Shown: positions 38,059 through 48,404, numbered from the stretch's first letter. The stretch is 64,000 nt of DNA from Corynebacterium diphtheriae (GCF_001457455.1 NZ_LN831026.1:1612001-1676000), one strand, 5' to 3'. The notes: generated by a model not told the origin, from the letters alone. A program made the numbers and translations.

Positions 38059-38670
38059 TTAGTAACGCACTGCGTTATAGAAAGGCATGTAATCGATTGG
38101 GGTTTCCGACAAAGGAGTACCCTCCGTTAACGCATGGATAACAGTTCCATTACCGGTGTAGATTCCCACATGGGATGCGCCAGAGTAGAAAGCGATAATA
38201 TCACCTGGCTGAAGGCTTTCACGAGAAACCTGCATACCACCAGCAGCCTGCGCGTAGGAGGTACGAGGAATGCTCTTACCAACCTGAGCATAAGCCCACG
38301 AGGTCAAACCGGAGCAGTCAAAAGCGTTAGGGCCAGCTGCGCCCCAAACGTAAGGGCTGCCGATGCGAGAGCGAGCAGCATCCACAACTGCTTGACCATT
38401 GCTTGCCACTGGAGCTCCGACGAGCGCCGAGTAGTTAACAGGCGCACCCTGACCAGCCAAGGATGGGATCCACTGATCAGCACCAGGAACGTTTGCAATT
38501 CCAGGAACGTTTTCAATACCAGGAACCTCGAAACGGATATCAGTGTTTGGAACAACAACCTCAGCCGCTTGAGCAGGCACTGAAAGCGTAGCTGCGGCAC
38601 CTACAACTGCAGCGGAAGTAGCCACTGCCTTGCGTGCGGTTGAGTTGTCGTTACGGCGATGCTTAGCCAC
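38059..38670 (-). CDS. nlpC: Secreted NlpC/P60 endopeptidase
   Basis: About 203 residues: signal peptide (1-34, cut near SVPAQA-AE), a short linker with two VPGI-type repeats (GIENVPGIANVPG), then an NlpC/P60 domain with Cys in AFDCSGLTSWAY and His in GASHVGIYTGNG. It lacks the coiled coil of its neighbour. The longest frame begins at 38823, but the GTG at 38670 has GGGAGA six bases upstream and gives a normal signal peptide. In C. glutamicum the gene in this position has been reported to be under c-di-AMP riboswitch control; I do not recognise that motif here. Confidence 0.92.
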   Translation of the reverse strand: MAKHRRNDNSTARKAVATSAAVVGAAATLSVPAQAAEVVVPNTDIRFEVPGIENVPGIANVPGADQWIPSLAGQGAPVNYSALVGAPVASNGQAVVDAARSRIGSPYVWGAAGPNAFDCSGLTSWAYAQVGKSIPRTSYAQAAGGMQVSRESLQPGDIIAFYSGASHVGIYTGNGTVIHALTEGTPLSETPIDYMPFYNAVRY

Positions 38671-39355
38671 GGAGATTCTCCCAATCTTCGAGGTCGTCCT
38701 TTTTAACGGACCCTCCAACGATTCTAAAACCATCGGAGGTATTGACCTTTTCAAATTATGTAAGTAGTGCGGCCCATCGTTCGGGCTCAATTTCAATGTC
38801 TCGATTAGGTTACGAAAGTACAACGAGCTTGTCTAGCAAAGATACGCTACGAGCTGTTATCAAACCGTAATTTAAAGAAATAGAGACTTTCCTTAACGTT
38901 TCATAAGCGCTCACCACTTTGTAACAATTTGTTATAAAAATAGCCGAACTTTAACTAAATGACCTGCACAAACAGAAATCGACATCACAGCCACCATCAC
39001 CACCAAAACACCCACAATCAGGACTATCGCTGATCTAAAATAAGTTACTGTGCGTTCAGTCACATTTTTGTAATGTAGCGCGAATTCGAGCTCACAACGC
39101 ACGATTACATACCTATAACAACGCCATCTCCGATGGACTTTGCCACCAAACAACGCTGTTTTTGCGCGCATCATAAGAATCATCGTCACCATCAATAACG
39201 CTTGATGTTTTTCACAGCTATGAGATTGTCCTCATTTGTACAGCGAGAACCCGTCGTATATATAAGGAGGCCGCACATCCCTAACCAATGGAATCAAGAC
39301 TTGTGAAGCGCTCACCACCACTAAAAACGACGCTACATACCTATATATAGGAAGA
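38671..39355 (-). promoter_or_regulatory. Long upstream region of nlpC
   Basis: Nearly 700 bp without a convincing gene. AAGCGCTCACCAC occurs twice, at 38905-38917 and 39306-39318. GTAAC and GTTAT (38921 and 38931, plus strand) are spaced one helical turn apart, like MtrA half-sites. A stem CCTCCGATG/CGTTGGAGG (with two G-U pairs) can form close to the nlpC start. A minus-strand frame at 38932-39195 (87 residues, one hydrophobic helix) starts at TTG without an SD and I do not accept it. CCTATATATAGG at 39340-39351 is a 12-bp palindrome. Confidence 0.5.
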
Positions 39356-39418
39356 GAAAATACAAAGGAGGGGCGTTGGTGGATTCCACTTACGTGAAAT
39401 TTTGCACCAACGCCCCTT
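39356..39418 (-). terminator. Terminator of the qcrCAB operon
   Basis: GGGGCGTTGGTG (39370-39381) pairs perfectly with CACCAACGCCCC (39405-39416). On the minus strand TCCTTTGTATTTTC follows; on the plus strand TTTTTTC follows, so it may work both ways. Confidence 0.88.
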
Positions 39419-39451
39419 TTTCGAGACTCTAGCGAAACAATCTACACAGGC

Positions 39452-41074
39452 TTAGTCTTCTTCGACTCCATCTTGTGCACGGTTGTTTTTCTGCAGATTC
39501 TTGTACATTGCCATTTCTTCCAAATGGTTTTCGTGCTCGATCTCTGCATACTTAGCAGCAAGGCTGTCATTGTCTGGGGTGAAGTAGCCACCGCGGCCTG
39601 GTTCGCCACCGAAGCCGAGGTCATTGAGCTGCTTCGGTACTGGAGCGCCGGCGTATGGCAGTGGTACAGGATGACCATGCTCGTCGACTGGTCCAAGTGG
39701 CTGGTGTACCTCAACAAATGCACCATTTGGCATGATCTTGATAACGCCAGTCTCAATACCGTGCTCAAGGACTTCACGGTCAGAACGCTGCAGGCCAAGG
39801 CAAATACGGTAAGTGATGAAGTACGCCAATGGAGGCAGCACGATCAAGCCAATACGACCGACCCAAGTCATTGCGTTCAGTGAAACTTCGAAGTGATAAG
39901 CGAACAAGTCGTTACCGCCAGACAGCGTGAGCAAGAAGTAGAAGACAATAGCCATCACACCGAGCGATGTACGTACTGGAACGTCGCGTGGACGCTGCAG
40001 CAGATTGTGGTGAGCGTCGTCGCCAGTGATCTTCTTCTCAATGAATGGGTATCCAACCAGCAAACCAACCAGAACACCACAGAGAAGTGCAACCCAGAAA
40101 GCGCCAGGGATTGTGTAGTTGCCGATGTAAAGCTCCCATGCAGGCATGACACGAGCAGCACCGTCAGTCCACAGCATGTAAATATCTGGCTGGGAACCAG
40201 CAGAAACCTGAGATGGGTTGTATGGACCAAGGTTCCAAATAGCGTTGATGGAAGTAAGACCAGCCAACAGTGCCAACACGCCAAAGGTAACCAATCCGAA
40301 TGAAGAGGTTTCCAGGATGAAGACTGGGAGGATTCGAACACCTACGACGTTGTTCTCAGTACGACCTGCTCCTGGGAATTGGGTGTGTTTTTGGTACCAA
40401 ACAAGAGCCAAGTGAGCTGCAATCAAACCAAGGATGATGCCTGGGATGATGAGAACGTGAGCGATGTAGAAGCGATCGAGCATCAAATCGGATGGGAAAT
40501 CGCCACCGAAGATCAGCCAGTGGAGCCACGTACCGATGATTGGCAGAGCCAAAATGATCGCAGACATAATACGCAAACCAACGCCAGAAAGCAGGTCGTC
40601 TGGCAGCGAGTAGCCCATGAAGCCCTCAGCCATACCAAGGAACAACAGCACACAGCCGATGATCCAGTTCGCTTCACGAGGACGACGGAAAGCACCAGTA
40701 AAGAAGATGCGGAGCATGTGGACCGTCATGGAAACCATGAAGGTCAGAGCTGCCCAGTGGTGCATCTGACGGATGAACAATCCGCCGCGAACTTCGAAGG
40801 AGAGGTTCAGTGCAGTCTCGTAGGCACGAGACATTTCGACACCGTTAAGTGGCAAGTACGCACCATCGTAAATCACCTTGGTGATTGATGGATCGAAGAA
40901 CAAGGTCAGGTAAACACCGGTCAGCAGCAAAATAATGAAGCTGTACAGTGCGATTTCACCAAGCATGAATGACCAGTGCGTTGGAAAAACCTTGTTGATC
41001 TGTCGACGGATACCCGAAGCCGCGGTGTAACGCGAATCAATGTTATTGCCGATTTCGGCTAGTTTATTGCTCAT
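39452..41074 (-). CDS. qcrB: Cytochrome bc1 complex cytochrome b subunit
   Basis: 540 residues, about nine transmembrane helices. Cytochrome b carries hemes bL and bH and the quinol sites of the bc1 complex. Conserved pieces include [28 protein letters not shown] with heme-ligand His residues, [16 protein letters not shown], and the second His pair in [27 protein letters not shown]-terminal extension of about 130 residues beyond mitochondrial cytochrome b is usual for actinobacteria. Its start overlaps the qcrA stop by 4 bp. Confidence 0.97.
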   Translation of the reverse strand: MSNKLAEIGNNIDSRYTAASGIRRQINKVFPTHWSFMLGEIALYSFIILLLTGVYLTLFFDPSITKVIYDGAYLPLNGVEMSRAYETALNLSFEVRGGLFIRQMHHWAALTFMVSMTVHMLRIFFTGAFRRPREANWIIGCVLLFLGMAEGFMGYSLPDDLLSGVGLRIMSAIILALPIIGTWLHWLIFGGDFPSDLMLDRFYIAHVLIIPGIILGLIAAHLALVWYQKHTQFPGAGRTENNVVGVRILPVFILETSSFGLVTFGVLALLAGLTSINAIWNLGPYNPSQVSAGSQPDIYMLWTDGAARVMPAWELYIGNYTIPGAFWVALLCGVLVGLLVGYPFIEKKITGDDAHHNLLQRPRDVPVRTSLGVMAIVFYFLLTLSGGNDLFAYHFEVSLNAMTWVGRIGLIVLPPLAYFITYRICLGLQRSDREVLEHGIETGVIKIMPNGAFVEVHQPLGPVDEHGHPVPLPYAGAPVPKQLNDLGFGGEPGRGGYFTPDNDSLAAKYAEIEHENHLEEMAMYKNLQKNNRAQDGVEED

Positions 41075-42291
41075 GAACGACGCTCCCAGAATGCTGGGCC
41101 GACAGGCTCAATGAAGTTGCCTGCGGCGACGAGGTAACCCTCTTCGTCAACGGTAATCGGCAGCTGTGGCAACGCACGTGCGGCTGGGCCGAAGACTGGC
41201 TTGCCGTAGTGCAATGCATCAAACTGCGACTGGTGGCACGGGCACAAAATTCGGTTGGTTTGAGCTTCGTACAAAGAAGTTGGGCAACCAATGTGCGTGC
41301 AGATCTTTGAGTATGCGTAGTAATCGCCGTAGTGGAAGTCTTCCTGCCCCTCACGTTCGATCACTTTATTTGCGTCACTGTTACGCAAACGGATCAACAT
41401 AACAGCGTTACGTGGACCGTGGATAGAGTGCATCTGCTCTTCGTAAACATCAGCGCTGGCATCGTACTTATCACCATCGTTGACGAATTCTGCTGGCAAT
41501 GGGAACACAGTCTCCATAGCCGCTGCAGCCAAATCTTCAGGACGCATACGAACCAAGCGGGACACACCTTGGGTGCTGTAATGAGTTCCAACAGACGTTT
41601 CGTGCTTCTCAGCTGTAACACCGGTGTCACGACCCAGGTAAAGCTTGACGCCTTTTTCATGCAAGGTCCAGCCGGAGGTCCACAAGGTTCCATCACCTTG
41701 AATGCCGAGTTCACCCTTCTTCCAAGGGTTCTTCACCATGCCACCAAGTGGGGCGATGATGGTAAGACCAGCGAGAACACCGCCGATGCCGAGCATGGAC
41801 TTCAATACCTTGCGCCGACCCAAGGTGGAAGTTTCCCAAGAGTCATTCAGCAAAGCTGTGATGGTGCGACGGTCGATTTCTTCGGATGGACCGTCGTGAC
41901 GACGCTGAACCGAGATTTCAGAAGGAATGATCTTCTTAATGTAGAAGATCACGCCGATGCCAAGCGAAAGAATCGCAAGACCAGAGGTAAGGCCAAGCAA
42001 CGGAGTGTAGAAGGTGTAAATCCACAGACCATCTTCGCCTAGCCCCTTGTATTCCCATGGCATGAAGAGATAAACAGCGAGGAAAGCAAGGGCAGAAACG
42101 ATGCCAATACCGAACCAAATTCCAACGGTGCGAGATGCACGCTTAGATGCTGGGTCGCCCTCAACTGGGAAGCGCTCCTTGCGGTAAGCAACGGTAACGC
42201 CATCAAGTTCAGTGCCGAGACGAGCGAGTTCCTCGTTCGACATTGCGTCCAATTCTTTGGAGGTGTAATTCATTTCAGGGTTATTGCTCAT
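41071..42291 (-). CDS. qcrA: Cytochrome bc1 complex Rieske iron-sulfur subunit
   Basis: About 406 residues. Three transmembrane helices (about 65-85, 105-127 and 175-195), rather than one, are typical of actinobacterial QcrA. The C-terminal Rieske domain has [11 protein letters not shown] and CPCHQSQF, which bind the 2Fe-2S cluster. The frame runs to 42348 inside qcrC, but the ATG at 42291 overlaps the qcrC stop by 4 bp (ATGA) and gives the family N-terminus, so translation is probably coupled. Confidence 0.96.
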   Translation of the reverse strand: MSNNPEMNYTSKELDAMSNEELARLGTELDGVTVAYRKERFPVEGDPASKRASRTVGIWFGIGIVSALAFLAVYLFMPWEYKGLGEDGLWIYTFYTPLLGLTSGLAILSLGIGVIFYIKKIIPSEISVQRRHDGPSEEIDRRTITALLNDSWETSTLGRRKVLKSMLGIGGVLAGLTIIAPLGGMVKNPWKKGELGIQGDGTLWTSGWTLHEKGVKLYLGRDTGVTAEKHETSVGTHYSTQGVSRLVRMRPEDLAAAAMETVFPLPAEFVNDGDKYDASADVYEEQMHSIHGPRNAVMLIRLRNSDANKVIEREGQEDFHYGDYYAYSKICTHIGCPTSLYEAQTNRILCPCHQSQFDALHYGKPVFGPAARALPQLPITVDEEGYLVAAGNFIEPVGPAFWERRS

Positions 42292-43184
42292 GAGCGCGAT
42301 CCAATCCACATGGCAGCGGCCACCAGGACCACGATTCCAACAAGCCACATCATCATGCCCTCAGTCACAGGACCAAGACCACCGAGGTTCCAACCACCTT
42401 GACTAGGGGTTTCTTTTGCCGACTTGATGTAGGCAATGATGTCTTTCTTCTCGTCTGCAGAAAGCTGACGATCCGAGAACTTCGGCATGTTTTGTGGGCC
42501 GGTAAGCATGGCTTGGTAGATTTCCTGCTCATTAGCTGGATCTAGAACCGGAGCGTACTTGCCACTGGAAAGAGCACCACCACGACCAGTGAAGTTGTGG
42601 CAAGATGCGCAGTTCAAACGGAAGAGATCGGAGCCGCGAGCGACATCGGCTGGATCGATTCCATCTTTGTAGTTGGCGCCACGTAGTGACTCCATGGCTA
42701 CCGAACCATCTTTGTTGTAAACGATAGATGGGCCGCCACCATTAGCTTCGACGTATGCGGCAATCGCTAGAGTCTGAGCCTCGGAGTATCGAGGTGTCTT
42801 TCGCTTTGCTTGTGCCTCATTACGGAGCATTGGCATACGGCCAGAGTGAACCTGGAAATAGGTTGCACCGGAGCCAACGCCGATAAGTGAAGGACCGCGG
42901 TCCTTCACACCTTGAAGGTTTGCACCGTGACAGGTGATACACGCAACGTCGTAGAGATCCTTACCTTCTTGGATAAGGGCCTGCTCGTCTTGTTGCGCAG
43001 TAGCAACCTGTGCGTCTGGAGTTACTGCGTTGACCAAAATGCCTGCACCGGTCAAGCCGACAGCAAGAGCCATAGCACCTGCAGCGGTACGACGGAATTT
43101 ACGACGTGCCCTGACTTTCTTGGCGTTGGTCATCGACTTCTCGGCAGCGCCTGAGTCGATTGGGTTAGGGGTGGTTTCCATCAT
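42288..43184 (-). CDS. qcrC: Diheme cytochrome c1 subunit QcrC
   Basis: 298 residues. An N-terminal anchor helix (about 35-57) is followed by two cytochrome c domains with CITCHG and CASCHN heme motifs, then a C-terminal transmembrane helix (about 277-295). The two hemes pass electrons from the bc1 complex directly to the aa3 oxidase, since actinobacteria lack soluble cytochrome c. Tandem ATGs at 43184 and 43181 are both possible; AAGGG is better spaced for the second. Confidence 0.96.
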   Translation of the reverse strand: MMETTPNPIDSGAAEKSMTNAKKVRARRKFRRTAAGAMALAVGLTGAGILVNAVTPDAQVATAQQDEQALIQEGKDLYDVACITCHGANLQGVKDRGPSLIGVGSGATYFQVHSGRMPMLRNEAQAKRKTPRYSEAQTLAIAAYVEANGGGPSIVYNKDGSVAMESLRGANYKDGIDPADVARGSDLFRLNCASCHNFTGRGGALSSGKYAPVLDPANEQEIYQAMLTGPQNMPKFSDRQLSADEKKDIIAYIKSAKETPSQGGWNLGGLGPVTEGMMMWLVGIVVLVAAAMWIGSRS

Positions 43185-43266
43185 TTCCCTTAGAGTCTCG
43201 AATACGGAAATTGAGGGTCTTATTTTTTCTTACGGTTATGCAAGGTGATGTTGCAACAACGGTGAG

Positions 43267-43884
43267 TTACTGAATGAAGTAAATCGTGATGAACAGACCG
43301 ATCCACACGACGTCAACGAAGTGCCAGTAGTAAGAGACAACCATGGCTGCGGTTGCCTGCGCTGGCGTGAACTTTGACTTAGATAGTCGAAGCAAAACCA
43401 CGACGAAGGCCAATGCACCGGCAAGAACGTGTGCCGCGTGGAAGCCAGTCGTGATGAAGAACGACGATCCGTAGACACTGCTCTGGATGGTCATACCGTG
43501 CTCTACCAAGTGGAAGTACTCGTATGCCTGACCAACCAAGAAGATCGCACCCAACAGGATGGTCAAGGAGAACCAGCGGCGGACACCGAACACGTCACCA
43601 CGCTCTGCTGCAAATACACCAAACTGAGCCGTCACAGACGACGAAATCAGGATGATCGTAATCACCAAAGCATAAGGAACGTTGAGGTGGTGTGCACCCT
43701 CCTTCCACGAACCATTACCAATACCGTTTGCACGCGAGGTGAAATACATCGCGAACAAGCCAGCAAAGAACATCAATTCCTGAGACAGAAACACAATCGT
43801 GCCGACACTGACCATATTGGGTCGATTAAGTGCCGCAACACGTTGTGGTGCTGCCATATCTTTATTTCCAATTGCGCTCGTCAC
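43267..43884 (-). CDS. ctaE: Cytochrome aa3 oxidase subunit III
   Basis: 205 residues with five transmembrane helices. [22 protein letters not shown] and the His-rich [17 protein letters not shown] plus [16 protein letters not shown] are subunit III signatures. It heads the ctaE-qcrCAB operon. The GTG start at 43884 has no SD and lies about eight bases downstream of a TACTTA box, so the transcript may be leaderless; the ATG at 43857 is an alternative. Confidence 0.96.
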   Translation of the reverse strand: MTSAIGNKDMAAPQRVAALNRPNMVSVGTIVFLSQELMFFAGLFAMYFTSRANGIGNGSWKEGAHHLNVPYALVITIILISSSVTAQFGVFAAERGDVFGVRRWFSLTILLGAIFLVGQAYEYFHLVEHGMTIQSSVYGSSFFITTGFHAAHVLAGALAFVVVLLRLSKSKFTPAQATAAMVVSYYWHFVDVVWIGLFITIYFIQ

Positions 43885-44363
43885 GCTAATAAGTATGGTC
43901 TTTTGATTGGCCTAAGTCACTTTTTGCCCCCGCAACTTTAGTTTGCTGGTAGGCGCAATAATTTGTTAACAGCGCAAACTTGACAGCAAAATATTTTAGA
44001 AATTTTCGGGAACTTTTTATTACTGACATCCGACGCACTATTTTCGCAGGTCACAGTGGCCTAATTATGACCCACAATTTACCAATGTTTCCCCTATGTC
44101 CCATCAGTGCAATTGAGTGTGAATATTTTGCAAAAATCCACAAGTTCACATGTGGGTTATCTCACACCAAGAACGGCGGATTATCGGCCAGTTACAACTT
44201 TTGATCGAACCCCCGTCACCTGCATAAATCCTATGACTAAAAACCGGTAGATACCCATTTCAAATACTGTGGGAAATATTTCTACAGATTCTGGGAACTT
44301 TTTACACTACCCCACCGACTATTACACTTCATGCTATTTCGTCACTATACGAAAATAGAAAAG
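43885..44363 (-). promoter_or_regulatory. AT-rich ctaE upstream region
   Basis: About 480 bp with no gene I accept. It contains a GlxR-like site (44151-44166), a candidate ctaE promoter (TGACTT, 18 bp, TACTTA next to the GTG), and a pair of imperfect direct repeats with the shared core GGGAACTTTTTA near 44009 and 44290. A 74-residue plus-strand frame at 43980-44204 has no supporting features. Confidence 0.5.
44151..44166. promoter_or_regulatory. GlxR-type site upstream of ctaE
   Basis: TGTGGGTTATCTCACA differs from the GlxR consensus TGTGA-N6-TCACA at one half-site base. GlxR, the cAMP-responsive CRP homologue, is known to control bc1-aa3 genes in C. glutamicum. The site is about 265 bp upstream of ctaE. 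Confidence 0.6.
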
Positions 44364-44398
44364 GGCTAGTGCCCCCTCTTCCGAGGATGACACTAGCC
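44351..44398 (-). terminator. ctaCF terminator
   Basis: GGCTAGTG (44364-44371) pairs with CACTAGCC (44391-44398). The minus strand continues CTTTTCTATTTTC after the hairpin, just past the ctaF stop. Confidence 0.85.
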
Positions 44399-44421
44399 AG
44401 AACTAGCGTTAAGAAAAACTC

Positions 44422-44853
44422 TTAGTGCTTTTCCTTAGGAATTCCGTACTGCAGGTTCAACATGGTGGTCGTGTAGATCAACAAAACAGCACCGATCGCA
44501 ATCAACCAGTAGTGCATGTAAACGATGCCGAAACCAAGCACTGCAATTGCACCACTCATAGCCAATGGCCAGATGGAGCTTGGGCTGAAGAATCCCAATG
44601 TGCCAGCAGCGTCAGCAACTTCAGCCTCTTCCCAGTCTTCAGGAAGAACGTCAATTCGGTTCTCAGTGAAGTGAAGGTATCCGCCCAGCATGACTGTAAG
44701 CAAAGTACCCAAAATCATGCAGACTCCGCCTGCCCACTCGTAGCCAACCATATAGCCTGAGTCTTCAACGTGCATGGTGGCGAAGAGGTAAATGATCGCC
44801 ATGATGGCAAGGAAGGTTGCCATCGAGTACATGATCTTTGATGTAGCCTTCAT
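44422..44853 (-). CDS. ctaF: Cytochrome aa3 oxidase subunit IV (actinobacterial)
   Basis: 143 residues with four hydrophobic helices (about 8-27, 38-60, 91-110 and 113-132). [19 protein letters not shown] and the [28 protein letters not shown] loop match the CtaF family unique to actinobacteria. It follows ctaC by 23 bp, forming a ctaC-ctaF operon. Confidence 0.94.
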
Positions 44854-44876
44854 GTTCTCTTACTTCTCCTTATTAA

Positions 44877-45965
44877 TTACGCCGCAGCGGTATCGTCGAA
44901 GTTCGCACCGTCACGCGTAGCGCGCTCCGAGTTGAATGGGTGGGTGCTGGTTGCGTATGGAGCCTCACCGATCGACTTCAATGCGTCCGAGTTGGTTGCC
45001 TGTGGATTATCGTTACGGAACTTGAGGTACTGAGCAAATTTCTCAGGAGATACAACGCGGATTTCGAAGTTCATCATTGCATGGTAGGTACCGCACATTT
45101 CTGCACAGCGGCCCACGAATGCGCCTTCTTTTTCAATCTTTTCGATCTGGAACCTACGCTGCTGCTTGTTCTGCTCTGGGTGGTTGTATGCGTCACGCTT
45201 GAAGAGGAACTCAGGAACCCAGAAAGCGTGAGATACGTCTGCAGAAGCTAGATCGAATTCAACTGGAGTATTGGAAGGAAGAACCAAAACTGGAATTTCT
45301 TCAGAGGTACCCAAGGTTTCAATCTTGTTGAAGTGAAGGTAAGAGGTATCCGTCTTGGAACGACCGTTAATCGGGTTCGGATTGTCGCCGCCCTGATCAA
45401 ACTTGGTCTTCTCAGCTGCTTCCTGACGCTTCTCATCGGTGCCAACATAATCGGAACCGGTTGGGGAAAGCTCACCGGCAACCTTTGCATATCCGAACTT
45501 CCAGTTCCACTGGTATCCGGTGACGTCAACGGTAACCTTTGGATCCTTGTCCATTGCCGTGACTCTGTCCTGGGTTTGCACCGTGAAGAAGAACAATGCC
45601 ATAACAATGATGATTGGCACGATGGTCAGTACAAGCTCCAATGGGATGTTGTACTGAGTCTGGCGCGGGAATTCATCCTTGCCAGCTTTCTTTGCGCGCT
45701 TTGCGCTCCACGAGAACATGCCATAGATAAACAGGCCCCACATGATAAAGCCGATAATCCATGCCGTTACCCAAACCCAAACCCAGAAGTTGTACATCGA
45801 GGTAGCTTCTGGGGTAATGCCCTTTGGCCACCCGAATCCCAAAGCGGTACCCAATGGGCCACCTGGAGCCTCAACGTCACAACCCGCAAGAGCTAGGCCA
45901 CCAAAACCGATGACGCTGCCAAGCAGAGCCTTACGGACTGTGCCACGCTTTTCCTGCTGTTCCAC
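44877..45965 (-). CDS. ctaC: Cytochrome aa3 oxidase subunit II
   Basis: 362 residues. A lipoprotein signal peptide ends LALAGC (C29). Two transmembrane helices follow, then a periplasmic cupredoxin domain. The CuA centre ligands are seen in ADVSHAFWVPEF and GRCAEMCGTYHAMMNF. An insert of about 55 residues (near 160-215) with Asp, Asn and Lys is typical of corynebacterial CtaC, where it contacts the bc1 complex. The gene is divergent from ltsA. Confidence 0.96.
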   Translation of the reverse strand: MEQQEKRGTVRKALLGSVIGFGGLALAGCDVEAPGGPLGTALGFGWPKGITPEATSMYNFWVWVWVTAWIIGFIMWGLFIYGMFSWSAKRAKKAGKDEFPRQTQYNIPLELVLTIVPIIIVMALFFFTVQTQDRVTAMDKDPKVTVDVTGYQWNWKFGYAKVAGELSPTGSDYVGTDEKRQEAAEKTKFDQGGDNPNPINGRSKTDTSYLHFNKIETLGTSEEIPVLVLPSNTPVEFDLASADVSHAFWVPEFLFKRDAYNHPEQNKQQRRFQIEKIEKEGAFVGRCAEMCGTYHAMMNFEIRVVSPEKFAQYLKFRNDNPQATNSDALKSIGEAPYATSTHPFNSERATRDGANFDDTAAA

Positions 45966-46391
45966 GCGCGTTTGCCTTCCTGTCGCACTAGTTCTTGAGA
46001 CACTCCACCACTCTCCCCCGCACAGTAAATGCGCAGAAAATCACACGGAGGTCTATCTATATGTAGCGAGGATAGTCGATAGTCACTTCTTTTCCTTAAT
46101 AAATAACAACGGCTTCCCCCGCCATTTTCGTGGGATTTTGCCGGAAATCGGCTGTTTTCACCTCTTTGCCCTAACGCAGCGAAGTTTCACCCACTTTTTA
46201 CGTGATAGATGTCACATTGATTTTCGCTGGTATCATCCAAACGTATAACCACCCCCGCGGGATCACCTACTTGGTTGAATTATTCACTAATTGTTCCCTC
46301 GATACGCGGTAGCGATTCAATCCCCCATCGTTGTTTCGGGGTAACGTAAGACAATCCGGAAGTTACCAATAGACGAGGAGGATCTGCTCAC
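45966..46391. promoter_or_regulatory. Divergent ctaC-ltsA control region with a GlxR-type site
   Basis: 426 bp with no gene. CGTGATAGATGTCACA at 46201-46216 fits the GlxR consensus TGTGA-N6-TCACA with one mismatch. It lies between the two divergent starts and could act on both. ltsA has GAGGAGG ten bases before its ATG. A TACATA box on the minus strand near 46060 is a weak candidate -10 for ctaC. Confidence 0.6.
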
Positions 46392-48314
46392 ATGTGTGGA
46401 CTTCTAGGCATGCTCTCCAGCACAGGACAGGCCAGTAAGTATGCAGCTGCTATAGAAAGTGCTTTGCCGTGCATGCACCACCGAGGCCCTGACGAAGCAG
46501 GTACTTGGCATGACGACCATGCAGTTTTTGGCTTTAATCGCCTATCGATCATCGATCTCGAGCATTCTCACCAGCCCTTGCGATGGGGGCCTGAAGGCGA
46601 GCCCGACCGCTATGCCATGACTTTTAATGGCGAGATCTACAACTATGTAGAGCTACGAAAAAAACTTCAAGACCTCGGCTACACCTTTAACACTTCAGGC
46701 GACGGCGAAACTATTGCTGTCGGTTTCCACCACTGGGGTGCAGATGTAGTGCTTCACTTGCGCGGAATGTTTGGCATAGCCATTTGGGACACCAAGGAAC
46801 AACGTCTTTTCTTGGCCCGCGATCAATTTGGCATCAAGCCGTTGTACTTTGCTACTACCGAAGCTGGCACCGTTTTCGCCTCGGAGAAAAAGTGCATCTT
46901 GGGTATGGCAGATGCTATTGGTCTAGATTTAGGGCTTGACCAACGTGCTATCGAACACTACATCGATCTTCAATACGTTCCAGAGCCTGAAAGTCTTCAT
47001 CAGCACATTCGACGCCTGGAGTCTGGCTGCTTTGCTTTCGTTTCTGTGGGAGGCAATGTCGAGCAGACTCGTTACTTCCGTCCTCAGTTCCCCGCACAAG
47101 AATTCCCAAAGGACAAGGAACAGGATCTCTTCGATCGAATCGCCAAGGCCCTAGAAGATAGCGTCGAAAAGCACATGCGTGCCGACGTCACTGTCGGTTC
47201 TTTCCTGTCTGGCGGCATCGACTCCACTGCGATTGCAACTTTGGCAAAACGCCATAATCCGAATCTGTTGACATTCACTACAGGATTTGAACGCGAAGGA
47301 TATTCGGAAGTCGATGTGGCTGCAGAATCCGCTGCTGCCATTGGAGTAGAACATATCGTTAAGATTGTCTCTCCCGAGGAATATGCCAATGCCATTCCTC
47401 AAATCATGTGGTACTTGGATGATCCAGTAGCTGATCCCTCCCTAGTCCCACTATTCTTCGTTGCTCAAGAAGCCCGCAAGCATGTCAAAGTGGTGTTGTC
47501 AGGCGAAGGAGCAGACGAACTATTTGGTGGTTACACCATTTACAAAGAGCCGCTTTCTCTTGCTCCATTTGAAAAGATTCCTTCCCCGCTACGTCGCGGT
47601 CTTGGCAAAGTAGCCGAAGTTTTCCCTGACGGAATGCGTGGTAAATCCTTGCTCCAACGCGGTTCGATGACGATGGAAGAGCGTTATTACGGAAATGCTC
47701 GTTCCTTCAATTTTGATCAAATGAAGCGCGTTATCCCATGGGCCAAGAAGGAATGGGATCACCGCGAAGTCACCGCACCGATCTACGCCCAGTCTGAGCA
47801 CATGGACCCCGTTGCGCGAATGCAGCATTTGGACCTTTTCACGTGGATGCGCGGCGATATCCTCGTCAAGGCCGACAAGATCAACATGGCTCACTCCTTG
47901 GAGCTTCGCGTCCCGTTCTTGGATAAGGAAGTATTTGAGGTTGCTGAAACCATTCCTTATGACCTCAAGATTGCTAACGGAACGACCAAATATGCGTTGC
48001 GTAAGGCCATGGAACAAATCGTTCCGCCGCACGTGCTACACCGCAAGAAACTCGGATTCCCAGTGCCTATGCGCCACTGGCTAGCTGGCGATGAGCTGTT
48101 CGGTTGGGCTCAAGACACCATTAATGAGTCGATGACCGACCAATACTTTGACAAGGCAGCAGTCTTAGCAATGCTCAATGAGCACAAGAATGGTGTATCT
48201 GATCATTCCCGCAGGCTATGGACAGTCCTTGCCTTTATGATTTGGCACGGAATTTTCGTCGAGCACCGCATTGATCCAGGCATCGAGAAACGCGATTATC
48301 CTGTGTACCTATAG
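46392..48314 (+). CDS. ltsA: Glutamine amidotransferase LtsA (asparagine synthetase B family)
   Basis: 640 residues. The N-terminal Ntn glutaminase starts with C2 (MCGLLGML) and has MHHRGPDEAG and FNGEIYNY. The C-terminal synthetase domain has the PP-loop SGGIDSTAI, GEGADELFGGY and LRVPFLDKEV. In C. glutamicum LtsA amidates the epsilon-carboxyl of meso-DAP in peptidoglycan; loss causes lysozyme and temperature sensitivity. It is divergent from ctaC and ends in a bidirectional terminator shared with erpA. Confidence 0.95.
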   Translation: MCGLLGMLSSTGQASKYAAAIESALPCMHHRGPDEAGTWHDDHAVFGFNRLSIIDLEHSHQPLRWGPEGEPDRYAMTFNGEIYNYVELRKKLQDLGYTFNTSGDGETIAVGFHHWGADVVLHLRGMFGIAIWDTKEQRLFLARDQFGIKPLYFATTEAGTVFASEKKCILGMADAIGLDLGLDQRAIEHYIDLQYVPEPESLHQHIRRLESGCFAFVSVGGNVEQTRYFRPQFPAQEFPKDKEQDLFDRIAKALEDSVEKHMRADVTVGSFLSGGIDSTAIATLAKRHNPNLLTFTTGFEREGYSEVDVAAESAAAIGVEHIVKIVSPEEYANAIPQIMWYLDDPVADPSLVPLFFVAQEARKHVKVVLSGEGADELFGGYTIYKEPLSLAPFEKIPSPLRRGLGKVAEVFPDGMRGKSLLQRGSMTMEERYYGNARSFNFDQMKRVIPWAKKEWDHREVTAPIYAQSEHMDPVARMQHLDLFTWMRGDILVKADKINMAHSLELRVPFLDKEVFEVAETIPYDLKIANGTTKYALRKAMEQIVPPHVLHRKKLGFPVPMRHWLAGDELFGWAQDTINESMTDQYFDKAAVLAMLNEHKNGVSDHSRRLWTVLAFMIWHGIFVEHRIDPGIEKRDYPVYL

Positions 48315-48349
48315 GCGATTGCTTGCTCAGCAACTCCATATAAAAAGAT

Positions 48350-48400
48350 CCCGCTAGTTCTCCTAGAAAAACAACGGAGAACTAGCGGGAATTTTTATTT
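48350..48400. terminator. Bidirectional terminator of ltsA and erpA
   Basis: CCCGCTAGTTCTCC (48350-48363) pairs perfectly with GGAGAACTAGCGGG (48376-48389). AATTTTTATTT follows on the plus strand and ATCTTTTTATA on the minus strand. Confidence 0.93.
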
Positions 48401-48404
48401 ACGT

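Noticed and set aside
38806..38824. DtxR-like box TTAGGTTA near 38806
   Set aside because: Only the first half of the 19-bp DtxR consensus matches; the second half is poor.
38671..38960. c-di-AMP (ydaO-type) riboswitch upstream of nlpC
   Set aside because: Expected from the C. glutamicum report, but the conserved sequence blocks could not be found on the transcribed strand by eye.
38932..39195. 87-residue minus-strand frame with one hydrophobic helix upstream of nlpC
   Set aside because: TTG start, no SD, and it ends in a region that looks regulatory. Kept only as a remark, since a small membrane protein cannot be excluded.
43980..44204. 74-residue plus-strand frame between ctaE and ctaF
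   Set aside because: No SD, no family features, and it lies over the GlxR-type site and repeats.
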